64,000 nt of DNA from Sciurus carolinensis (Eukaryota > Chordata > Mammalia > Rodentia > Sciuridae). Location of the stretch: contig NC_062232.1 of the NCBI RefSeq assembly GCF_902686445.1, positions 14,925,105-14,989,104 of the forward strand. The letters run 5' to 3'. Made by a program: the position numbers and the translations under genes. The notes under the pieces are model-generated. The model was not told the DNA's origin and searched no databases. It saw nothing but the letters and a program-made list of their open reading frames with translations. Shown here one piece after another: positions 35,126 to 47,825 of the stretch. Position 1 is the stretch's first letter. Each line of letters opens with the position of its first letter.

Positions 35126-38100
35126 GGAAACTACACTTCATTATTATTTTCCATAAATCTCCAATTTCTTCCCAATTCCTAGAATCTTACTAGCAGCTTA
35201 CCACATTTAATAACAACTACTACTGTATTCAGGGAGTGACTCCTGACCCTCCATTGCTTCCCCCAACCTCCAAACCTATTCTCTTCACTCATTTTTATTT
35301 TCACAATTTCCCAGGGAATTAGCAAGAGTAGTTGCCTTGTTTTACACAGGAAATTGGAAAACAGAATACAACTTGTCTCAAGTTCCAAAGAAACTTTGAG
35401 GTACTGCCGGAGTGGAGTTTAGCTGCCCCGCACCCACAGCCATTCTTCCCGCAACAGGGCCCTGCTGCCACTTAGCTCATTCAGTTCTCTGGAGAAACAC
35501 AAATGAATAAGCAGGCTAGTCCCCTCCAGTGCTCTTTCTCATGCACAGGCACACAAGTGAAGCTTCTAGCTGTTCTCTTTCCCTTCTGATGGGAATAATG
35601 AGGGCAGCCCACCTGGCACTGCAGCTGGGCCTGCTGCTGATGTGACCATGGTTTAGGGAGGTAGGCCATGAAATGTCCTCATTGTTTGGGCACAACAGTC
35701 CCAAGGCTTCACAAGCACAAAATGCCAAGAGTTCAAAGACTAAGCTGAGCCTGCACGTGGCATCAGGGGGACCAGACTGTGATGAAAGATCAGTAGATAT
35801 AATTAGAAGAAAATGCCCCTTTTCCAGAGTTTATTCTAAGTGAGTCCAGCTGTTGTCCCCACACAATGCAAAAAATCACAGGCAGCACCTAACTATCATC
35901 TACCTCTACCTAATTACTTCTCATTAATCAACCAGCTCCCTTTCTAGAAAAAAGCTCTCTTAGGAAAGGACACTCCCATGTGGAACTTGGTAAAGGTCAG
36001 TCCTCCAGACATGAGGAGTGTTCTTTAGGATCCCCCAGGCAGAGGTTCTATGTCCTCCTGCCTGGCACGTCAGTAAATGGGTCCATACATCAGGGACCTT
36101 CGGCCAGCTCAGTAATTCTACAATTCCAGAACTCTAAAAAGGCAGGCTATTTGGTTTTTCCCTCATATCCCCACATGTGGACTTATCCCCCAAATTCAAA
36201 ATGGAAATCTCTTTTACTAGTAGGCAGAGAGGTTGAACAAAGCTCTTCTTCATATACAATCAGGATTTTAATACTATCAAGAAAAGCTATGGGATATTTT
36301 ACCTGTGTGGGGCCTGTCATCATTCTAAACACACACCTGGAATCACAGGCTCAATGCTAAGCCAAGTCCAAGATAAGCCTGGACAAGCAGGCCTCACTGG
36401 TCACTGGGTTAGGTCCTTCTGTGCCCACTTTTCATGTCAAGGCTCAGCTTAGGGATATCCTCTTAGACATAAGGATCCCATGAAATGATCAGTGGAAAAT
36501 TCCTGTTCATCTTGTCACTTGAGAAATACCAAAAGGACTGGTGTGCAAGTTTCAGATTCAGGGAATGTCCTTGTAGCATGGTCGAACTTGTGTTTTTTGT
36601 GGCCACGGGCCTTAGAACCACCATCAGTCCCTTCTCTCATTTCTACTTACTCACTTTAACATTCCCCACACATTACCTTGAAGATTCTTAGAGAGCACCT
36701 TGTCCTAGATGTTAAAGCCCAGCACATGCCAAAGTGGAGTCCTAACCAGTATTCAGCAAAATGATCAAAGATAAGCAGGTTTCCTTGCTGCAGGACATCT
36801 GAGAGCCTATAAGATGCTCTAATGTGCTTGTTGATTCTAAGAGGGAAGCTATAACTGAAATATGACCAGAGAGGCAATTTTCTCTCTTTGTCTTTCTCCA
36901 TCTGTCTTTTGTGAACTACTTTGCAGGGCTGAAATACCATACAACACACATGGGGAAATGCTGGCCTGGTTTCCATCTGAGCACATCACGCTTGTTGCAA
37001 GATCTACCCCCCTAGGTGGAAATAATACCCCCTCCTCTTAGAGCATGCCTTATACAGACAAACTTGAGCACACCAAGGTCAAACACAGGCCTCAGAAAAC
37101 TAAGTGTCGCACATGATGGTGCAATGCAATTCAACCCAGAGCTATCCTCAGAGCCTGGTGTACTGTATGGAGCATATACAGTTCAGCACTCTGTATCATG
37201 TGAGTTGTCAGTTCCTTTGCAACATGAGCAAATGCCAGTTGTCCCCAATTACACAGTCTCTCTGACTTTTAAAAGCTACCTAAAGTTTCATGCCAGCAAT
37301 ATAGTGAACAAAATAGTAAGTCAGACTTAAAAGTGTATTATGCTCTATGCAGAGCATTTGGAACTCCAAATGCATTTTCCCACAGAAACAAAGTTATAAA
37401 CAGTGATTCAGTTCCCAGACTAAACTACTACTACAATAAGGCACATCTGCAACTTTATCAACTAACAAAAACTGAAAGAAAATGAAATTAAAGACGTTTT
37501 TATTTATCAAAAATACTTGTGCTTCATGGAATACCAAGTGGGGGGCCATCCAGGCCCAGACAAGAAGAAGCTGACTGAGAGAATTTACAAACAATAATGA
37601 AGTCAACAGTCAGTTGACTTTTTACTTTCACCACCTGCTGGTGACTGATAACATCAGTAATAAAATATTGTTCCTTGGAGGAAAATGGGTTCAATGAGAA
37701 GTGAAAAAACAGCTAAGGGTACTTGAAGCTATTAAAGAGGAGACTGTGGCTGCTTACAGGAATTTTAATGTGATTACTGTGTCCAAAATAATATCTCTAC
37801 CTAAAGTCATGCCTACAGGAGTCATTTTTTTTTTTTTTAATGCTTATCAACAAAAATACTGGTTAGGGGAAGTACCACAGAGCAAGGACCAGGAAACATT
37901 CTATGAGCTCAATGAGCAAAATTAGATGAGAAAGGAAAGGGGCTAAATGTGTGTACAATGTGAGAAGCTGTGGATCTGAGATGAAACTGCATGAATTGGG
38001 AACACTGAGTGAGAGAAACCAAAGGAATCCTGCAGTAAGATTCTCCCAAGGAGAAAGAAAAAGAAGTGAGCAGGAGGAGGAGTTTCCTAGGAGAGCCGCC

Positions 38101-40532
38101 AGGTGGAGCCACTACCCCAAACCCACTTGGTTCTTCGGATGGGACTCTGGTGGAAATCCTGGAGTGCAGTGGGAGTCTAAATACAGGATTATTTCATAAA
38201 ACATCCCTGACTCTAATATTAATGCCTTAGGGAAAGGACACAGAGATTTAAAGTAAGTAAATAGAAGGAGGAAAATTCTAAAATTCAATTCTGTCAATGA
38301 CTCACATGCAAAAAAATGTATAGAGAAGATGCAATAGCAACACCCCTCCACAGAGCTTCTTTCTACCCTTTTCACCCTGCTCCCTAAGCTCAACAGGCAG
38401 CACTACTCAATAAGAAACAAGTGAAGACAACACATCCTCTAACATCAATCACCAGTCCTAACATGAATTCCCAATTAAACTCAACAGAAATGTGGCCAGG
38501 GATCAGTTAGTTTTAAAAGGCCTTCTTTGCTCTCAAGCTTTGGAGAATGAAGGCCCACTGGAAGAAAGGATTATAGATGCATATACAGATACATTCACAC
38601 AGATGTATGTATTATTGAGTGACCATCTTTCCTGCTCACTCACTGCCAGGTTGCCAGCTTTAATCTCATTTCCCCTGGAAAAGACTAGCTCAGGCAATAG
38701 CCAAGACCTTCTACATAGCCATAATGCCTTCTCTTAACTTCTACTCTCCTAAGCAGTCTGAAAAAGCCAGCTCCTGAGGTAAGATTGACAGGTGATTTGG
38801 AAACTCGAAGTCTGACCCAAATTGCCACATTTTCAGATACCTAGTTAGCCAGGGGTAAATTCACATTTGTTTCTTCAGTAGGAAATCTGAAAGAAAAGTG
38901 TCACATTTCTACACGCAAACCCCCAGATCTTGCACCTTAAACAAACCACTGGAAAGCTGAAGAAGTTGACATTTTCTTTATTAAGGACACACTTTTTTCC
39001 ATTCTTTGTTTATATTTCATTTCCAACAAAGTGCTCATAGCCAATCAAGATCTATGCCACTGCTTTACGGTCATGACAAGCATTCTGTGCCAGCACATAC
39101 GTATTTGTACATGTGCACACACTCACACCCTCAACCCAATTCTCATAAACCAGTCCAACAAACACTTGGGGAATACTATCCAGGCAGCCAAGTAGATGCT
39201 TAAGAAATGAAAGTTTGAAAAGCACACTTCCCCTTCAGGACAAGGGGACAAGGGAGAAGTCACTTGGTGGGATCTGCTTCAGGACCAAATGACTAGTGCT
39301 AACACTATGAGGAAAAGGATATACATTAAGTTCTCCTGACAGCTATAGGCAGCAGACTCAAGTGGAGAGCCATTCTGTGTGGCAAACACGTGGCTCATGT
39401 TAATGTGAAGGGCATGTATGCATCACCCATCTACACCCAAAATGCATTCTGAAGGACTTCTATGCTTTTAAAGCAACAGTGTGTCACCAGAGGCAGAGCA
39501 GCCGATGGTCCTTCTGTTAAGGAAGACTTTTGAATCAAATCTGTTGGAAGGACTAAACATACCAGAAATGAACCCATAGAGCAATGTTCTACAATCAAAG
39601 TCAGACCCACATACCAGTTCAGAGAGCAACCCTCCCCCATCTTAACTTGAATCTCATGTGAGACAGACGATCTCACCTCAGAGCACCAGGGCTAGACCTA
39701 TTACAAATAACATCTTTTAAACTGTCAGATCTTTCAGCATTAATCTCTGAAAGGGGCAGTAAAATGCAAATGCATAACAAACCTTAAATAAAGATGGTAA
39801 AAGCGTTTATCTTTTAGAAGGCAGATGCCAAAGTAGCAGAGCGACTTAAAAAGATGATTATAAAATACATTTTATATCAGGAGAGCATAACAATAATAAT
39901 AGTAATAGCAAAGAATAAAAAATGTGCAAAATACAATAGAGACTTACCAAACACTGAATTCATGATAAACTGGAAATAGAAACAAGGACATATAAAGCCA
40001 ACCAGAAATCCACGGAATGGCTTCACATTCAGAATGACAGAAGTAAATAAGAGACATACCCCCACTATGTCATAAAAAAGATATAAGAAATGTGCAGCAC
40101 TTTCTCAACATTTCCCATGTGACACAGCAGACTGGAAGTGCTTTCTGTCACAATCAGCTGCTGTTTTTCTAGTCTTTGTATCTTCCCCAGGACCAGGCAC
40201 AGGGCCAGGCACATAGTTGACATGCAGTAAACACATGCTATGGAATATTCATTGGTATCCACCAAAGGAAAGGAACACTGTCCAAAATCACAGGCAGCAG
40301 AAGGGGCCAGAGACAAGCAGAGATACATCGTTCTCACATGATCTGCTAATGATGAAAACTAGAACCCTGACATAGAACCTGGTCTTCAGATGGGCCAGTG
40401 GGGTATAGCTAGATTACAACCTGGATACTTAACCAATCACATGGATAAAGTTAATCAGAAAATTCTTCTAAGGACGAAACCAACTGATTTTTTATTTGGT
40501 TGTTAATTCAAGTAGAAAAAAATCTATATCCA
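35126..40532. other. unassigned intronic sequence, few repeats
   Basis: About 5.4 kb with little that I can name. A T-run lies at 37825-37838. 40180-40255 (ACCAGGCACAGGGCCAGGCA..TAGTTGACATGCAGTAAACA) resembles an L2/MIR 3' end. Open frames of up to 126 codons (35980-36360) show no motifs. 35400-35460 is locally GC-richer (ACTGCCGGAGTGGAG, CCCGCACCCACAG) but too short for a CpG island. Confidence 0.5.
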
Positions 40533-40653
40533 GCAGGGTTGGGGTTCTGGCTCAGTGATAGTGCCTAGCATGTGTGAGGCACTGAGTTCGATTCTCAGCA
40601 CTACATATAAATAAATGAATAAAATAAAGGTCTATTAGCATCTAAAACTTTTT
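40533..40653 (+). mobile_element. ID SINE with sciurid-type tail
   Basis: GGGTTGGGGTTCTGGCTCAG, AGTGCCTAGCATGTGTGAGG, GAGTTCGATTCTCAGCACTA, then the tail ATAAATAAATGAATAAAATA-AAGGTCTATTAGC. The duplication AAAAAATCTATATCCA / AAAAAATCTATATTCA flanks it (40517-40532 and 40654-40669, one change). Confidence 0.92.
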
Positions 40654-40669
40654 AAAAAATCTATATTCA

Positions 40670-42535
40670 AAAGACAAAATCCACTACTCATTTTCAAGAA
40701 CATATTTAAGGTATTTGTTAATAACTTTCACAACTCCCATCATATTCAATCTTGCTTCTAAATTCATGGCTTGAATACTCTAAAAAAATTCTCTACATAT
40801 CAAATATTCCAATATGGGAGGCCATCATTCTCTTACATGGGTTTAATGATAGAAGAAACAAAAGAATAAGTCATTATCAGAAGAAAACAGACAACTCTTT
40901 TCTGTCTGGTTCATGAGAATGGACTTGGCTCTGAGAAGTTTTCACATTTTCTGGCTACAAGTCATCAACATACTGGAGTCTGGGATAACGTTAAGATATA
41001 AAATATCCATGCTGCAAGCTGACCTGAAAAAAATGACTTCTTATTCTTGGGAAAGGCTTGTTTATTTAAAATAGGAAGATCCTCCACTGTGACCACAGGT
41101 GGGAACAGGCACAAGTGCCCCTGAGGTTCTAATACCCTGAATGTATAGTTGATGACTGCCAAGCCATCTGGGAGGACCTGCTTTCCCTCTCAATTTCAGT
41201 CACATTTTCTTCTCAAATGGAAAGTCCATGGAGTCATTCCAGTACTTCCTTAACTCAACTCTAGTAATTTGCAAAAGTTACAACTGAAAAATGAAACTAG
41301 TCAGTCCCCCAACTAATGCTTCTGTGGTCCTGGTCTCTTCTCAAGGCTATGAAAAGCTTTCTTCAAGCCCAAAGTATTTTCTGACCTTCTACAGGTGCCT
41401 GGGGAGGGTGAGCTCATCCCAGATTGTGAGGTACCACAACCTGTTTGCAATTGCTGCAAAGTGAAGCATGTCACAAAATGCAAAAACAGCTGGACATAAT
41501 TGGGCAAAGTTCTTCAGGCAAGTCGCCCTCAAACCCTGGCCCCAGTGAAGTGGTTCCATTTCAGAGGCAGGGTAGAAACAGATGTCACTCTTTCTTTATT
41601 AAGCCAGTTTCAAGTCTGTACCAAATGACAAGGCTTGTATAAATAAGAGTCATCTCATCTTGATAAAATTGAAGGAAAAGAAATTGTGTTAATTCTATTA
41701 AATTCTCACAGGGTTCAAAGCCAAATTATAAGTATAAATCATATACTCTAAGACAGCTACCACACTAATGAATCAAAACAAGCTCATAAACCCTGAGAAC
41801 AACTTCCCCCACTAACAGTACTAAGAATGCTAATAGATCAAAACATCTAGAAGGTTTCTAGGGACAAAGCTTGATAGAAATCAAGGGGAGGGGGTAAACT
41901 TCAGTCATCCAACTCATAAAACTTTAAAAATTAGTTGGATGAAGTGTTTACCAGGAACTAGAATCATCCCACAGATTTAGTCTCTGATCCTTTTTTTAAG
42001 AGGAAAAAAGTGTTTTTTCATTGATTTTGGGTGGGAAAAAATGTAGCTTTTGAGTTCAATACAATGAACTATTTATCTGGTCTGACAAGGCCAATCAATC
42101 TCCCCCCTCCTGCTGTTTATTATAAGGAGTAGCAGAATACTGTTAGTCTTGACGGGGTGGGGGAGGGCCTACAGTCACCCGGGTCCTGGTACACAATGCT
42201 TCCCTTCAGCTGGGAATTTATGTTTGGCCCAGGTGACCCAGGAGGTCAGTGTGAAGCCTGGGACAGAATGATGATGGGTTGTTACAGGCTTCATATTTAC
42301 AGAACATCTCCATGTGTTCAGGTCTCACAGTCACTGGCATATTTAGTATTAAAAGGCCTAAGAGTAGATAAAAGCTTGGTCTTAATTTGGCTGCAGGTCT
42401 AAAGTAGAAGACTTTAAAAAGGAATGTAAATGGAGTAAGCCATTCCTTTGAATTTCATTTTTTTCTGGTGAATAAAAAATTCCATTAGGGAAACTCAAAG
42501 GTCAGATTTTCAGTTGTAAAGAAACAATTACCTGA
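40670..42535. other. unassigned intronic sequence
   Basis: No exon or nameable repeat is visible. Confidence 0.5.
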
Positions 42536-42665
42536 AAAGTTCTATTCCTTCGTTGATTTAAAGTTCTCAGGTAATTTTACTGAACTCATCCAGATAATTA
42601 CCTTCATTCCTTACCTTAATTAATTCCTTCGCTTGTGAAATTAATTAATTACTTTAAATCTCTTA
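42536..42665. promoter_or_regulatory. candidate regulatory element: paired TTAATTAATT sites
   Basis: TTAATTAATT occurs at 42616-42625 and 42641-42651 within unique AT-rich sequence that also holds TAATTTTACTG and CAGATAATTACC. This homeodomain-type site density 1.4 kb from the linker exon suggests a possible enhancer. It is an inference from motif density only. Confidence 0.25.
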
Positions 42666-44069
42666 TTGACTTTACAAAAACAGGGCTGGTTGGAGAGGCC
42701 TTGCTACTGGTCACCATGTGTGTAAATGCTGGGCCCACTGATCTGAGAAGAGCCAGAGGAAAGGGACAGCTCAGAGCAGCCAGGGAGGTTTGGCAATACA
42801 AAAAGAGCTCACTGAAGTTTAACTCTCATATCCAATGAGTCTCAGGCATTTGGAAACTTATTTGAAAGAATGCAGGAAGCACTTTGAGGGAAAACTAGTT
42901 TGACAGCAATGTATGCTAAGTTCTTAAAATGGGAAACCCCCCTCCCCAACTTTGGTAGGATGGGGTTTTTAAAAAAGAAGAGAGAAGGAAAAGAAAGAAA
43001 ATCCTATAGCTGCTAACCAACATGGGCCTCCAGCCAATATTTCATCTAAATAATTCAAAAAAGGAAATGTAACCCAGGGCAGCTGGAGGGGGGGCAGAGG
43101 AAGAGACAGGAAGGAAGAGAGACACAAAGCTAATGTTTCCAGTGCTATGATCAATGGGCAGTTTATTGGACAAATTCTTATGCTGTCTAAATTTTATGAA
43201 AGATTAGCTGTTCTTCCCCATGGTTATGTAAACTTGCCTTCTTTTTTCTTGTTAATGGACCCCTTTGCTAGTACACTTCCTGCTCCTGCTATTGAACAGC
43301 TCTCTATTTCCCTTTAAGGAAGTAATAAGCCTGGGAAAAGTTGGCAGCTGAATGCTGACCTACTATGGCACAGTCAGCTCAGCTCAGCTCAGCTTAGTGA
43401 GTGCCCTGGCTGATCCAAGGTCAGGAAACGCCAGAGAAAATCTAGTGTGTCCACGGTACAGAATTGAGTAGGACCATTTCTGCAGTCTTATAGTCTCTCT
43501 CACATTGCTTCGAACACTTATCACCAGGGGAAGACGCAGGAAAAAATGACAAGCTGATACCTAAAATTTACCTTGACATCTTTAAACAGGGAAAACAAGA
43601 TTGTTAAAGGTTTCTGTGTAAATTGATATATTAACCATATCTTCATACATTCTGCCTCACTAACCCAGAGAGGCAGGCCCTGTGTTTGGGACTTAGCAGT
43701 TAGAAAAAGACCTGGATAGAGTTTGCCTTAAATAAAAAGAAGAGCATTGTCAGACACACACAGCTCAGCCTGCACATTACCATTCTCTAAATTCACCTTG
43801 CATCCATAAAAATAGATGTGAAAGCAGAAGCTAAAACCCTAAGGAAAAAAAATCATTTACAAATTCTGTCAAGTTCCTTACTGTCAAAAAAGCATTTGTA
43901 TTAGTTACCTTTATTATAGCTACTAGTTACTAGCCATATATATAAGTGTCCGAAATTTATACCTAAAAGCAAAAGGGAAAAATTTTTCAGCAATGCAAAA
44001 TTTGACACCGTTCACTCAAAAGTTTTCAGGTTTTATTTGTGCGCAGGGAGGGGGGCTTTTTCTCCTTTA
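42666..44069. other. unassigned intronic sequence adjoining the linker exon
   Basis: Contains the TCAGC repeat at 43374-43394 and mostly unique text. It ends at the splice donor region of the linker exon. Confidence 0.5.
43374..43394. repeat. (TCAGC)4 short tandem repeat
   Basis: Four perfect copies of TCAGC, then TTAG. Confidence 0.9.
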
Positions 44070-44075
44070 CCATAC

Positions 44076-44199
44076 CTCGCTTATTGGTTCTTAAAATTGT
44101 TTCAGAAGACAGCAAAGAGTTTCCACTGGATACATCGTGCATGGGCTTTTCTGGAGCTTTGTTGGAGAGAGGGTCTTTCTTCATATCTTTCTTTATTTC
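44076..44199 (-). CDS. SH3KBP1: SH3KBP1 internal coding exon: linker between first and second SH3 domains
   Basis: This exon encodes 41 residues plus one base, beginning [19 protein letters not shown] and ending [12 protein letters not shown] recognise it as the basic linker that follows the first SH3 domain of SH3KBP1 (CIN85/Ruk), an adaptor linking CBL ubiquitin ligases, endophilins and actin regulators during receptor endocytosis. The minus-strand acceptor is a pyrimidine tract ending CATCTGTCCTCACAG just before 44199, and the donor is GTATGG at 44075-44070. The exon starts in phase 0 and ends after the first base of a Gly codon, which the exon at 8999-9102 completes with GG. The open frame continues into intron on both sides, so an upstream ATG at 44226 is not a start codon. 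Residues such as DM and MHDVSSG look rodent-like from memory. The exon carrying the first SH3 domain is not in the window and should lie beyond 64000. The paralogue CD2AP is the main alternative, but its linker does not read like this. Confidence 0.95.
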
Positions 44200-44683
44200 C
44201 TGTGAGGACAGATGAAAAGAAAACAAGATTGTAGTTTGAAGTTTTAGGGTGCCTCTTTGTATTAAGCTTCATCTTTCTGGAAATTGAACTATAGTAATGC
44301 CAAATCAGCACCTAATCCTATTAAATGGAATAATGCTCAGCATGATGAGGTGACCATTCCATGTGGTCATTCCATGTGACCATCAAGAGAATGACTGATA
44401 CATAAAAGCCACCAAAGAGCTTTAAATGACAGCTTGTTCTACTTTTTGAACAATGACAAGCTTTGGACAAACAGACTCACCCCTTTAAAAGCTTTCTGAT
44501 TTCTATTCTTCTCAACAGGGGCTTAGAAAACTGTATTCCCAAATCACCATTGTGCTCACAATTATACTAAACCCAAAAGATGATTTAGATTTGTTTACAG
44601 CCATCAAGTACCTCTGGATTTTTCAGCTTCTAACAAAGACAAAAATAAGGATGACAGACTAAAATAAGGACTATCATTCTTGG

Positions 44684-44850
44684 CCAGGGTTCAGCAGCCC
44701 ACCACCCTACTGTGTAAATAAAATTTCATTGGAACATGACCACATTTTTTGCATGGTTGGTTTAGTGCTATAATGGCAGACTTGAGTTGTTGCAACTGAG
44801 ACCAAAGCCTAACATATCTGACCTTTTAGAGAAAAAGTTTGCCTGGTCTA
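44684..44850 (-). mobile_element. hAT-Charlie-type transposon, diverged (same family as 23994-24196)
   Basis: CAGGGTTCAGCAGCCCACCA, TGTAAATAAAATTTCATTGG, AACATGACCACA, GTTGCAACTGAGACC and AGAGAAAAAGTTTGCCTGGT follow the reverse complement of the element at 23994. Confidence 0.78.
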
Positions 44851-44914
44851 GGTGGATGCTTATCAAAGTTTCATTAAGATCAGGATTTTTAAAACCTGAT
44901 GGCTGACAAAATTA

Positions 44915-45199
44915 CAGGTTGAGTATCTCTAAGCCCAAAACCCCAAATCCAAATTGCCCCAAATGTAAAACACTGACTTCAAATGATGGGTCATACTCAA
45001 AATGCAGGAGCACTAAAAACACTGTATAAAATTACCTTTACATTATGCATATATGAAACATGAATGAATTCCGTGTTTATATGTCAGTATATCACCAAGA
45101 TATGTCATTAGATAAATGCAAATATTCCAAATTTTTAAAAAAATCCTAAATCTAAAATGCTCCTAACCCCAAACACGTTGGATAAGGGATACTCAACCT
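44915..45199 (+). mobile_element. Tigger7/MER44-like DNA transposon
   Basis: Left end CAGGTTGAGTATCTCTAAGC and right end GGATAAGGGATACTCAACCT form inverted repeats. Internal AAATTACCTTTACATTATGC, AATTCCGTGTTTATATG and TGCAAATATTCCAAATTTTT are typical. Confidence 0.82.
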
Positions 45200-46483
45200 T
45201 TATTTCAAATTACTTTAATAATTTGCATAATTCTACAATAAAGCATTTATAACCCAAAATCATAGTAACTCACAAAGTACAAGTCTGTTCACAGGAATTC
45301 TTCCCAAAAGGCTTGTCTGAACCCATGATCACTCTAAAGGGGAAAAATGAAAGCTTAGGAGTTACACCTGAAGCTTGCCTGAATGACAGGAAGGACTCAC
45401 AGATAAGGGATGTGTGCTTTAGAAAAACCAGGGGTAAGAATTGGGGATGTGTTCCCTCTATAGAATGAGCAGGAAAATGGTGAATTATGTAGGTGGCCAT
45501 GATTAGGCCTCAGCAGAGGATGGAAGTAGAAAGAAAACAAGTGCTTATCAAAACATTGCCACTGTCCCTAGGCGTCCTACACACTAGGAAATGAGTTAGT
45601 TACCATATCCAATTCCCTAACTGCTAGCTGTTCACAACAGCCTCACCCTCTCTTCCTGTCTCACCAGGGCCCAACCGGAAACCAGCAACTAAGGCTGGTG
45701 CTTTGTGGGTCGAGAACTTCAGCTGGTATACCAGAGCCCTAAGTAGGCAGAGCTCCATCCTAGGCCTCCACTGGTATCTCTGCACACCCCACAAAGTTGT
45801 ATGTTCATGTATGCATGTACACAGACATCCACATCAGCAGCCCCCAGAACCTGCTAGAACAGTGGTTCCTGGGGGTTCCTGCAGCCTCACAGGCAGTAGG
45901 CATCAGGGGACAATCGGCAAACATTGCCTACCTGAGCCACATGATGGCTGCCAGTCAGCTATGGCTCTAGAAACAAAGACAACAAGCCACCAAGTTCATG
46001 TACTGCCCCAGTGGGTGCTTCTCTGGGGGGAAAACAGTAGCTCAAACCTCACTTTCCATCAGGGTATGGCCTATGACTGTGCACATACAAATTTTCCCCA
46101 CCTAGATGCAATGTGATACAGTAACACAACATCCAATTTTGTCAAGAAGTGATTCCAAGAAATTCAGTGGGTCAGGGGTGACATGGTCAGTGTTTACTTA
46201 GTGCTAGCTGCTAAAGGCACAAAGCTGGGGAAGGGCGATGAACACAGCAGAGATTGTAAGGCTGGGATAGCCACTAGATAGAGCCCCAGAAGCCACGGTT
46301 CTCAAGAATGCTCATTGTCCAGCATGTCAAAGCAGTACACATGAGCAGCTGGCAGGGAAGGACCAATCCAATCAAAAGCAGGTAGGACTGAAATCCAGCA
46401 GCAGACGGCTGACCCATAAACCCCAGATTCTTTCATTTTTCCAGTGATTATTTATATCTGTCAGAGGCTCAAGGTTGACTGAA
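45200..46483. other. unassigned intronic sequence
   Basis: No exon or named repeat. The 137-aa frame at 45703-46116 shows no domain and no splice context on the plus strand. Confidence 0.5.
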
Positions 46484-46634
46484 ATTTCTTTTTTTTTTAA
46501 ATATTGTTTTTAGTTATAGATGGAAACAACACCTTTATTTTATTTATTTACTTTATGTGGTGCTGAGGATTGAACCCAGTGCCTTACCCATGCTAGACAA
46601 GTGCTCTACCATCGAGCTATAGCCTCAGCCCCTG
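46484..46634 (-). mobile_element. ID SINE with long sciurid tail
   Basis: The plus strand reads T-run, TTTAGTTATAGATGGAAACA, ACACCTTTATTTTATTTATT, GTGGTGCTGAGGATTGAACC, GCTCTACCATCGAGCTATAG, CCTCAGCCCC. Near-duplications TGAAATTTCTT and TGAATTTCTT flank it. Confidence 0.9.
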
Positions 46635-46984
46635 AATTTCTTAAGCTGCTTCTTAGATAGAAGGAAGGAGGGGACAAACTTAAAATATGTCCCACATTTT
46701 TCTTTTTAAGAGAAATAAATCAAGGGCATGGATGTGGTAGTAATGGGGCAGGCTCCTCCCCGAGTCAACACCCGAACTCAGTATCACTCCACCAAAGGCC
46801 AACACCTTTCTCCAACTACCCCTTCCCTCAGGGGACAGGACCTGTCTTGTTTAACACCCTATCATCCACCAACTCACTCAGGCTGGAAAAGTCAGCATTA
46901 ACCCCCCTAATAAATAAGTCACCCAGTGTGGCTTTATCTACTTCCTTAATCTCTATTTCTCTCTATTCCTCCTCTATGGCCTTA

Positions 46985-47825
46985 AAAACATAAATACCAA
47001 GCAAAAGACTTAAATAGACATTTCTCCAAAGAAAATATACAAATGGCCAATAAGCACATAACAAACTGCTCAACATCATTAGTCCTTAAGAGAAACAAAA
47101 ACCAAAACCACAATGAGCTATCCCTTCAAACCCAATAGGATAGCTAGAATTTAAAATGATGGAAAATAACAAGTATTGATGGGGATGTGGAGAAAACAGA
47201 ACTCTTGTATATTGCTGGGGGATGTAAAATAGTATGGTTTCTTTGGAACGCAGTATAGCAGTTCCTCAAAAAGTTAAACATAGAACTACCATATGACCCA
47301 ACAATTTTGGAGATTCTGAAAAGAATTGAAAGCAGGAACTCAGACAGATGCTTGTATGCCAATGTTTACTGCAGCAATATTCACAATAGTGAAAAGGTGG
47401 AAGTGAGCCACGTGTCCATGAACAGATAACCCAGATGTGGTACATCTATACAATGGAATATTATTCAACCTCAAAAGGAATAAAGTTCTGATACATTCCA
47501 CAACATGGACGAGCCTAGAAAACATGTGAAGTGAATTAAGCCAGACACAAATGGACAAATATTATACATAATTCCACTTACATGAAATATTTACAATAGG
47601 CAAATTCATACAGACAGAAAGTAGATTAGAGGTTACCTGGAGTAGTGGGAGGGGAATGGGGAATTTGTATTTAATGTTTATAGGGTTTACGTTTGGAGTG
47701 ATGAAAAAGTTTTGGAATTAGACAGTGGTGATAGTTGTGCAACATTGTAAATGTAATCAGTCCCACTGACTATACACTATAAATAGCTAAAATGGCAAAT
47801 TTTGTTTTGCACACACACACAAAAG
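46985..47825 (+). mobile_element. L1M LINE: end of ORF2 plus 3'-UTR
   Basis: Reads collinearly with L1M: ATTTCTCCAAAGAAAATATA, CAAATGGCCAATAAGCACAT, TGGGGATGTGGAGAAAACAG, ACTACCATATGACCCAACAA, CAATGGAATATTATTCAACC, GCCAGACACAAATGGACAAA, TTTTGGAATTAGACAGTGGT, CATTGTAAATGTAATCAGT. It ends in a CACACAC tract near 47810. It is antisense to the host gene and no frame is intact. Confidence 0.92.

Larger units (their letters stand above)
9103..44075 (-). other. SH3KBP1: SH3KBP1 intron between linker exon and SH3-B exon (phase 1, 34,973 bp)
   Basis: The intron is bounded by donor GTATGG at 44075 and acceptor CAG at 9103. It splits a Gly codon after the first base. I read through it for extra SH3KBP1 exons and for any other gene and found none with both splice sites and a recognisable peptide. 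The content is transposon remnants (listed separately) and unassigned sequence. Confidence 0.9.

Noticed and set aside
35400..35460. A CpG island and alternative SH3KBP1 promoter
   Set aside because: Only a handful of CpGs in about 60 bp, with no TATA or initiator context or in-frame first exon that I could join to the linker exon.
44026..44226. A 66-codon frame starting MFSFHLSSQ containing the SH3KBP1 linker
   Set aside because: Its ATG and first residues are intronic and the frame continues past a splice donor. Only 44076-44199 is exon.
45703..46116. 137-codon open frame
   Set aside because: No domain, no splice signals in context, and antisense to the host gene. Length is within chance for 64 kb.
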